A stretch of DNA of 64,000 nt, taken from positions 1,488,001 through 1,552,000 of the forward strand of contig NZ_CP044222.1 of the NCBI RefSeq assembly GCF_008727795.1, read 5' to 3'. The notes below the pieces were generated by a model. That model saw only the letters and a list, made by a program, of their open reading frames with translations, made no database searches and was not told the origin of the DNA. The DNA comes from Nitrincola iocasae. Lineage in GTDB: Bacteria; Pseudomonadota; Gammaproteobacteria; Pseudomonadales; Balneatricaceae. The translations under genes and the position numbers were made by a program. This document shows positions 53,684 to 61,200 of the stretch, one piece after another (positions within the stretch are counted from its first letter, which is position 1; every line of letters begins with the position of its first letter).

Positions 53684-53946
53684 ACAATGTAACAGATTGA
53701 AATAAAAGATAGATTAAAGGTTAAATACCCAAAGCGTTGCGCAGACTATTAAGACAAGACAGATAAAATCGACTCACTTATCCTTGGGATTGGGCTGGCT
53801 CATAGAAGCCGAGTAGGAGATTAGCGAAAGTGAGTGCACATCTTTTAATGGCCGAGCAGATATGCTCACACAAATAGGTCGGATATAAGCGTGCAACACA
53901 TCTGCTCGAGTCAAAAATAGCTTGCAACACGGGCGGGTCCATATAA
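53684..53946 (+). ncRNA. Candidate bridge RNA region of IS110-family copy 2
   Basis: Same sequence as the copy 1 region. GTAGGAG (53813-53819) matches the left half of the insertion site and AGTGAG (53829-53834) is complementary to the CTCACT of the usual right half. Further on, ATATAAGC (53883-53890) equals the element's right terminus plus flank (53941-53948), as expected of a donor guide. No open reading frame of note. Confidence 0.55.
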
Positions 53947-54117
53947 GCTCGGTCTGTAGGAGCTCGGTTTGTGGGAGCTCGGTCTCCGAGCGAAAAGATT
54001 GTCATAATTCGTCTGTAGGAGCTCGGTCTGTGGGAGCTCACTCTGTGAGCGAAAAGATTGCCATAATTCGCTCACAGAGTGAGCTCCTACAAGGTCAAGG
54101 TTAAGGCTCCTACAAAG
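53947..54117. repeat. REP-like hairpin array, right of IS110-family copy 2
   Basis: Begins GCTCGGTCTGTAGGAGCTCGG and holds about five hairpin units, including a near-duplicated ~65-bp block with spacer AAAAGATTG(T/C)CATAATTCG. It fills the space to the next VPLPA gene, leaving no room for an ordinary long promoter region. Confidence 0.85.
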
Positions 54118-54144
54118 CGAATGAGGTTCTAGTTGGGTGATGTT

Positions 54145-54672
54145 ATGAAAAAAATAGTTGTTTTGATTCTGGTCGGTGTGTGTTTGTTGGCGGGTAAGTT
54201 GTCGGCCGCACCGGTACCTAGTAATACCAGTGGTTGTTCGGGCTTTAGTTTGTCTGGAGGGGAGTGTTTGTTGTCCGGTTCCAGTCGTGGCGCTTCAGGC
54301 ACTAATCTGACCAGTAATCCTGACAATAATGGCTTTCTAATAAACCCGGTCGGTGAAGGTTACACCTATGTGACCAAGTTTGAAGGTAGTGATTCTATCT
54401 GGGCGAGTCAGAGGGGTGTGACTACTATTACCCTGACTGAGTCGATCAGTTCTATGTTTTCTCAGGTCGCGATTGGTATCAAGCAAGGGTCTACCTGGGC
54501 GGTGTTCCTGATTGATACAGCACTGGGTAGCTATGAATTTAATCAGAATGCTATTTCCAATGTTACTTTCTATAGTAGCAATATCACTGAAACACCTCTG
54601 CCTGCTGCTGTCTGGTTATTCCTGACGGGGTTGGCTGGTATGGGCTGGTTGCGGAAGCGTAATAAGCGATAA
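54145..54672 (+). CDS. VPLPA-type (TPLPA) small secreted protein
   Basis: A 175-residue exported protein; ATG 54145 fits the signal peptide MKKIVVLILVGVCLLAGKLSAA, while an in-frame TTG at 54133 is less likely. The body has a Cys pair (SGCSGFSLSGGECLLSG), unlike the other VPLPA proteins here. The C-terminus is ETPLPAAVWLFLTGLAGMGW then LRKRNKR, the same subtype as the gene at 49874. Probably processed by XrtD. Flanked on both sides by REP-like hairpins. Confidence 0.84.
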   Translation: MKKIVVLILVGVCLLAGKLSAAPVPSNTSGCSGFSLSGGECLLSGSSRGASGTNLTSNPDNNGFLINPVGEGYTYVTKFEGSDSIWASQRGVTTITLTESISSMFSQVAIGIKQGSTWAVFLIDTALGSYEFNQNAISNVTFYSSNITETPLPAAVWLFLTGLAGMGWLRKRNKR

Positions 54673-54700
54673 TTTGGGGGGTGTTTGCTCTCGGAGTTGT

Positions 54701-54771
54701 TCGCTCACAGAGTGAGCTCCTACAGGTGAGCTCCTACAGGTGAGGTTGTTCGCTCACGGAGTGAGCTCCTA
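54701..54771. repeat. REP-like hairpins between convergent genes
   Basis: Two TCGCTCAC(A/G)GAGTGAGCTCCTAC units with a short partial repeat between. The right-hand CTCCTAC supplies the stop codon (CTA read as TAG) of the minus-strand diguanylate cyclase. Confidence 0.8.
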
Positions 54772-56208
54772 CTCATGAAACCGGATGGTGTTTCGGCCGG
54801 CTGATTTGGCTTGATACATAGCTTTGTCGGCCCATTTGAGAATATCGTCTGGGCTGGCTTTGTGGTTTTGAAACACATATACGCCAATACTTGCTGAGCA
54901 GTGGTGTTCAACGCTGCTTTCGGCTTCACCTTCACGTGTGACATTCAATTGGTAAGTGGCGGATAGGCTGATGCGGATCTTTTCTGCAATGGCTTTGGTC
55001 TGAGCGATGGATTCTGCATGATCCGCGTCCAGCTCGCTAAGCATCACCACAAATTCATCACCGCCAAAGCGTGCTACCGAGTCCATCTCGCGTATACAGT
55101 TTTTTAAGCGATTGGCGGCTTCTATTAGTAATAGGTCGCCGACGAAGTGTCCGTATCGGTCATTCAGTGGTTTGAAGTTGTCCAGGTCGACGAACATTAA
55201 CGCCCCGTGACGCCCAGAGCGTGCGCTGACAGCCAGCGCTTGGTTTAAGCGGTCGCTGAGTAATCGGCGGTTGGGAAGTTGGGTCAGCGTGTCATAGAAC
55301 GCCAGTTGCCGAACCTGGTCTTGCATCTGCTTGCGTTTGGTAATTTCCCGGGTGATGCCGTGATATCCGATAACGTTTCCCTGCTCGTCACGCACGGCCT
55401 TTGAGAACACTTCTCCCCAGATCACGCTACCGTCTTTGCAGCGGTGAGGGGCTTCAAAGTTTACAAAACCAAGCTGATTGCCTGCACGTTCAGCTTCCTG
55501 CCGCTTGTGCCATGCTTCGGAGACGATGGCGATGCCTTCTTCATTGAATAATTCAAAAACATGATGGCCTAGCATTTCTTCTGCTTTGTAGCCACGCAGA
55601 CGCTCGTCCGATGGGCTGATGTAGGTGAGGTGAAGTTCGCTGTCTGCTCGCCAGATCACATCCAGGGTATCTTCGGTCAAGAGGCGATAAAACGCCTCTT
55701 TTTGATTCAGTGCCCGGGTGCGTTCCTCAACCAGAGCTTCGAGTGCCCGGTTGCGCTCTTGCAGGTTATTGAGTGGATAAACTTCGCCATCTTGCACCAG
55801 GTGGTAGGGAATGGAGATGCCGCTGTGGACAATTTTCCAGGCTTCGTCTTCAAGGCGGAAGATCAAGACCAGTCGCGCCACTTCTTGTGAAAGAATATGC
55901 TCTGGGATCGGCAGGTGAATTTTGAAAAAAGCAGTTACGACGACGACCTGCTCGCTTAAGTCCTGCAGGGCGATATCGTGCATTTCAATGCCGATACGAC
56001 CGGGCACTTCGGAAAAATCCTGTCGGGTGATTCTGATCCACTCATCGCGGTCCGTGATCAGAACGCTTCCACCACCTGTATAGCCGCTGAAATCTTCGCT
56101 GAAGAGTGTTGTCAGCCGATCATCGCGTGAGGCATAGAGTTTAATGTACTCGTCAAACAGCGCCTGAATTTGGGCATGGCGATCCGAACGAAGCGTGATA
56201 CGGGTCAT
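54769..56208 (-). CDS. NTF2-like/PAS/GGDEF diguanylate cyclase
   Basis: A 479-residue cytoplasmic signalling protein. Residues ~5-145 look like an NTF2/SnoaL-type sensor fold (HAQIQALFDEYIKLYASRD, VARLVLIFRLEDEAWKIVHSG). A short coiled coil (NNLQERNRALEALVEERTRA) leads to a PAS domain (~175-290). The GGDEF domain (~305-479) has FYDTLTQLPNRRLLSDRL, an intact RFGGDEF and an inhibitory RxxD site (REMD) five residues before it. It should make c-di-GMP from GTP with product feedback. c-di-GMP controls LapD/LapG release of LapA-type adhesins, two of which are in this window. Confidence 0.9.
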   Translation of the reverse strand: MTRITLRSDRHAQIQALFDEYIKLYASRDDRLTTLFSEDFSGYTGGGSVLITDRDEWIRITRQDFSEVPGRIGIEMHDIALQDLSEQVVVVTAFFKIHLPIPEHILSQEVARLVLIFRLEDEAWKIVHSGISIPYHLVQDGEVYPLNNLQERNRALEALVEERTRALNQKEAFYRLLTEDTLDVIWRADSELHLTYISPSDERLRGYKAEEMLGHHVFELFNEEGIAIVSEAWHKRQEAERAGNQLGFVNFEAPHRCKDGSVIWGEVFSKAVRDEQGNVIGYHGITREITKRKQMQDQVRQLAFYDTLTQLPNRRLLSDRLNQALAVSARSGRHGALMFVDLDNFKPLNDRYGHFVGDLLLIEAANRLKNCIREMDSVARFGGDEFVVMLSELDADHAESIAQTKAIAEKIRISLSATYQLNVTREGEAESSVEHHCSASIGVYVFQNHKASPDDILKWADKAMYQAKSAGRNTIRFHE

Positions 56209-56469
56209 AGAGCAAACTCATTTTTAACACAGATAACAGTATATGATGTATATCTGCCATACAGAAGCCCCGGTTTTCCTGATAATGCTTAAATCTCAAA
56301 CACCTGCTGTGTGCAGTGCAAAATAAAGTAATTTTTCTAACGCTCGTTAGAGACATGGGACGTTCATTTTTGTAGTCTAGAATCAGTTTACTGAAACTAT
56401 ATGCTTCGCGTTTTACAGACCGCAGAGTCATGAAAGCGCGTGTAGTGACTATTGAAAAAGGAATGTTCT

Positions 56470-58071
56470 ATGCAAGCACTATCAATATCGACGCTGATTT
56501 CAGCCTATTTTCAGCAAGTACCTGACCCGAGTGTGGCATCGCAGCGGGTGACGTTTGGTACATCCGGGCACCGTGGTACATCGGTCAATGCGTCATTCAA
56601 TCAGGCACATATTTGGGCGATTACACAAGCTATTGTTGAATACCGCACTGCAGCAGGAATTTTTGGACCTTTGTATCTGGGTATCGATACCCATGCACTG
56701 TCTGTGCCAGCGTATGGTAGTGTTATTGAAGTTTTGATAGCGCAGGGTGTGGATGTGTGCGTGCATCCGGACGAGGGCTTCACGCCCACTCCGCTTATTT
56801 CGCATGCTATTTTGCAGCATAATCAACATCAGCCGGAGACGCTGGCTGATGGGATTGTTATTACGCCTTCACATAATCCGCCGGGTGATGGTGGCATTAA
56901 GTACAACACTCCTGACGGGGGGCCAGCGGCTTCAAGTGTGACTCGGGAAATTCAGGACCGCGCTAATGCTTTGCTGGAGAAAGGCTTAAATGGCATTAAA
57001 CGTGTTTCTCAGGATAAGGCAAAAGCGGCTGTTCGGCCATTCGATTTTGTTGATCTTTATGTCTCGCATCTGACGGACGTGGTGGACATTGGTGCTATTG
57101 AGCGCTTCGGGTTGCGGATTGGTGTTGATCCTATGGGCGGGACTTCGCTCGAAGTCTGGCAGGCGATTGCCAGTCGTTTCCATTTGCATCTGAGTATTGT
57201 GAATACCTCGCAGGACCCTACCTTTGCATTTATGCCGTTGGATCATGATGGTCAAATCCGCATGGATTGTTCCAGCCCTCATGCCATGGCAAATCTGCTT
57301 CAACTTAAAGACCGTTATGATCTGGCGCTGGCTAATGATCCGGATGCTGACCGGCACGGTATTGTGGATGCGGCTGGATTGATGAATCCGAACCATTTTC
57401 TTGCGGTGGCGGTTGATTACCTGTTAACGCATCGGCCGCAATGGAGCCCTGATCTTGCCATCGGTAAAACGCTTGTCAGCTCGTCTATTCTGGATCGGGT
57501 GGTGGCTAAGCACGGTCGGACTTTGTATGAGGTGCCGGTGGGCTTTAAATGGTTTGTGGAAGGGCTGCATCAGAAGCGCCTGGCTTTTGCCGGTGAAGAA
57601 AGTGCCGGAGCCAGTTTCCTGACAATGGCGGGTGAGCCCTGGTCAACGGACAAAGACGGTATTTTATTGTGTTTGTTAGCCGCTGAGTTGTTTGCTGTGA
57701 CCGGCAAGTCACCGAGTCAGTATTATCATGAGTTGACCCAGACGCTGGGCTTGCCACATTACAAACGTATTGATGCACCGGCCACACCGGCTGAGAAAAA
57801 GGTGTTGGGCTGGTTACAGGCTTCGCATATCCGTTCGTCGCATCTGGTGGGCGAGCCCATCACCGATATTATGGTCAAGGCTAGCGGTAATGTTGAGTCA
57901 ATCGGTGGGGTCAAGGTGATCACCGCCAATGGCTGGTTTGCTGCCCGACCTAGTGGAACGGAATCAATCTATAAAATTTATGCTGAAAGCTTTGTCGATC
58001 AGGTTCATCTGGATCAGTTGGTGAGCGAAGCCAAGGTCATTGTGGATGATATGCTGTCTAATTTGGCGTAG
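56470..58071 (+). CDS. pgm: Phosphoglucomutase (alpha-D-glucose-specific)
   Basis: A 533-residue cytoplasmic enzyme interconverting glucose-6-P and glucose-1-P, the precursor for UDP-/dTDP-glucose. ATG 56470 is chosen (AAAGGA upstream) over a TTG at 56452. Motifs: FGTSGHRG near the N-terminus, the phosphoserine loop ITPSHNPPGDGG, metal-binding NDPDADRHG, sugar-binding GEESAGASF, and phosphate-binding RPSGTESIYKIY. Full length for the Pgm family. The 260 bp between it and the divergent cyclase gene hold both promoters but no clear box was seen. Confidence 0.95.
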   Translation: MQALSISTLISAYFQQVPDPSVASQRVTFGTSGHRGTSVNASFNQAHIWAITQAIVEYRTAAGIFGPLYLGIDTHALSVPAYGSVIEVLIAQGVDVCVHPDEGFTPTPLISHAILQHNQHQPETLADGIVITPSHNPPGDGGIKYNTPDGGPAASSVTREIQDRANALLEKGLNGIKRVSQDKAKAAVRPFDFVDLYVSHLTDVVDIGAIERFGLRIGVDPMGGTSLEVWQAIASRFHLHLSIVNTSQDPTFAFMPLDHDGQIRMDCSSPHAMANLLQLKDRYDLALANDPDADRHGIVDAAGLMNPNHFLAVAVDYLLTHRPQWSPDLAIGKTLVSSSILDRVVAKHGRTLYEVPVGFKWFVEGLHQKRLAFAGEESAGASFLTMAGEPWSTDKDGILLCLLAAELFAVTGKSPSQYYHELTQTLGLPHYKRIDAPATPAEKKVLGWLQASHIRSSHLVGEPITDIMVKASGNVESIGGVKVITANGWFAARPSGTESIYKIYAESFVDQVHLDQLVSEAKVIVDDMLSNLA

Positions 58072-58172
58072 GTTTCGTTCGTTCTAAAAAAATCACTTAA
58101 AAATCATAAGGTAAAAATTAAAACACATTAGCATGGCCTTACGTTAGCTGTAGGGCCCATGTTTACTGGATA

Positions 58173-58215
58173 TGTACTTCGGTACAATACTACTTTTTAA
58201 ACTCGATTCTATACT
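58173..58215 (+). promoter_or_regulatory. Promoter with TGTAC-N4-GTACA operator (giant adhesin)
   Basis: TGTACTTCGGTACA (58173-58186) is 30.5 bp (centre to first base) upstream of TATACT (58210-58215). Site and spacing match the three tandem VPLPA promoters about 52 kb away. The leader differs: it has a GAAGC/GCTTC hairpin at about 58249-58264 and no conserved TGTAGTAGTCCTAG loop. Confidence 0.62.
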
Positions 58216-58292
58216 TAGGGCATAGAAAGGATTCCTCAGAATGAATTGAAGCCATAGAGCTTCAGCAGTAATTATAATCAGAGGTAACCGTC

Positions 58293-61200
58293 ATGAGCCC
58301 CCAAGTCGCAACCATCATTAGCATTTCTGGTGACGTTTCTGCACGTGCAGAAGATGGCACTCTTCGTGTGTTATCACCCGGAGATGCACTCTACGCAGGC
58401 GAAGTCCTGATTTCTGCAGATGGATCTCAAGTCGTTTTAGATTATGGCAATGGTGAGCTTGTCAGTGTTGAGGGCTCACAAAGCCTGCAACTGACTGAAA
58501 CACAGATCACGGCATCTGCTCCTGAACCCGTTGAAAGCGAGGTCACTGATCCGAGTGTGGATGCTATTCTGGCTGCTTTGGAGGGCGACGGTGACCTGTT
58601 GGATGAGCTGGAAGCACCGGCTGCGGGTGCTGATGGAGCCCCAGATGGAGGCGGTGGTTCGTTTGTTCGCCTGATGCGTATTTCAGAAAGTGTTGATCCA
58701 CTTGCCTTCCAGTTTGAGCAGCAACTGGTCAGTAACTTTGAGGCTCCACTTGGTGAAGCCGATTTTGTTGCGGCGGCTGAGGATGCGATAGCTCCAGTTG
58801 TTGATCCTGTCGGTGGCGAGGTTAACGAGAGCGGTGGTTTTGATACTTTCAGTGCTCCGTTGGGAGTCGATTTTGGTGGCTTGACTGGCAGCATAGAGCT
58901 GTCGGCTCAGGGGGCTGTGTGGGATCCGTTAAGCAGCACGCTAACCTATGGCCCGGATGAGTACGGCGGTTCCTGGCAGATACAGGTTAATCCTGATGGC
59001 TCTTATACATTTGAACAGCTGAGTGCGGTTGAGCATCCTGATGATGCAAATCCCAATGATCCGGTTGGCGTGGAAGTTACGCTTACCGCCACTAGTGAAA
59101 ATGGTCTAAGCACATCCTCTACCTTTGATATCACTATTTTTGATGACGGTCCCTCAATTGCTGAGTTGAATATAAACGCCGAAGGCCTGAACCTGATGGT
59201 GTACGATGCTGAAACCCTGGATGAGGGCGGCAGCGGAGATAAAACTAATCTGTCTGACCTGTTCAGTGCCAGTATCGATTTTGGTGCCGATGGTCCGGGG
59301 ACAGCAGAGTGGAGCTATGCCCTGGGGCTGCTGCTTGGTGAGGGTGATCAGTTACCACCGGTTGGCGTTTTCTCAGGCCTGCTCAGTGGTGGTCAGCCGA
59401 TATTCCTGGAACTGTCTGATGACCTTCAATCCATTACCGGTAGTCTGTATGGTCAGCAGGGTCCTGAAACCGTGTTTACCCTTGCAATCCAGGACGGTGA
59501 GCTGGTTCTGACACAGGTGCTGCCGATTGATCATTTGCAGTTTGGCGGTGATCAGGGTGAAGTACTGGTTGATCAGCTGACACTGAATGGATTGGTGACT
59601 CTTTCCGCCAGTGTCACCGTGACTGACCGCGATGGCGACAGCGTTAGCCAGTCCACCGAGCCGTTTAATCTCGGTGAATTTATTACCTTTAATGACGATC
59701 TGCCTGACGCTGAGGTGGACGGTGCTGTTGAAGCCGTTGAAGGTGGCTCTGAAGTAACGGGTACCTGGAGTACCGACCCCGGTGCTGATGAACAGGGGGC
59801 AGAGCGCCAGGTCTCCATCAATGGTGCTAATCCTGTGCCGTTAGTTACGGGTGAGGCCATTGATACCGGATTGGGCCTGCTGACCTTTAATGCAGACGGA
59901 ACCTGGAGTTTTGTCGCTGCCACCAATCTGGATCACAGTGAAGGCGACCCACAGTTGAGCTTCCAGTTGATTAAGATTGATGGTGATCTGGACGAAGCTG
60001 ATGCCACGCATAGCATCACTATCGTTGATGGTGATGGCCCGACATCGGGCGGTGACGAGGGGGTTGGTAGTAGCGTTGACCTGGTGACCAGCGATATAGA
60101 CCTGCGTGCCAATGTGGTCAGTGACGACAGCAACACCCTGACTTTTACCGCTGGTAGCGACAATATCACTGGCTTCGAATTTGGTGAGACCCATGCGATT
60201 ACGCTGGTGGGTTTGGATGGAACACTTACTTGGGCTATGAATGTCGATGGCGATCTGGTGGGGTCTCTGGACGGCAATCCGGTGATCCAGTTAAGCCTGT
60301 CGGGTAGTGAAATTCTTGCCGGTGAAAGTGGTAACGTTACTGTCAAGGTTAAGCAACTGGATAATCTGCCACATAACCAGGGTGTCGATGAGCTGGAAAT
60401 TCAGGGCATTCAGGTGATTGCAGTTGACCTTGATGGCACTGAATCGGCTTCAGCCCAGGTGAATGTAACTGTTCATGATGACTTGCCTGAAGTCACTGCT
60501 ATAGATCCATCCGGACATGAGGTGACGATTACCAATCTCGGTAGCGATTCAGGTACGGGCTACAATAACAGCTTTGGCTACTATGTGATTGGTGAGAACG
60601 GTGAACCAACAACCGGTGTGCTGTTCTGGAGCAATGTGAAAAATGACGTTAATGATGTGCGCGTGGTCAGTGGTTATGCGCCGGGCGAGATAGGTTATTT
60701 CGTTATTGCTAACGGCTCCAATCATAATCCTGAGCTGAGCAATGATACCCCGGTTGTGTTCCAGTCTTTTGAAAACAGCAACGGTGATACAGTCTGGCAG
60801 GCCTGGGTTGCTGACAGCGACGGAAATCCGGTTACCCCCCTGGTAGGTCAGAATACGAATATGCCCGCGCTGTTCAGTGACGGTGATCTGCATCCAAATG
60901 GTACTTCGCATGTCGAGAATAACCTGACGGAAGGCGATCTGAACTGGGAAGATATTTACGGTAACAGCAGTGACTATGACTACAACGATGTCAATATCAA
61001 TGTGGCCTGGAGCGATGCCAATCTGACTGTTAGCGAAAGTGCACTGGATGCGGATGCCAGTTTTGACTTTTCGGCTGCATTTACCGATGTTTATGGTGCT
61101 GATGAGCAGGGCGATCCCTCTGTATACACCCTGAGTGTGACCGGTGGCCCCAGCGAGTTGGTCGACACAGCCTCCGGCGAGGAGGTGTTGCTGAAAATGG

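Larger units (their letters stand above)
50741..53946 (+). mobile_element. IS110-family (IS1111-type) element, copy 2, interrupted
   Basis: Same ends as copy 1: AATAAGATGGACCCGCCC at the left and GGGCGGGTCCATATAA at the right, inserted at GTAGGA^GCTC of a REP-like unit. It is split after transposase codon ~230 by an IS1182-type element. Removing 1828 bp (insert plus 4-bp duplication) leaves 1378 bp, the length of copy 1. Orientation is opposite to copy 1, so the two copies form inverted repeats around 45677-50740. Confidence 0.88.
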
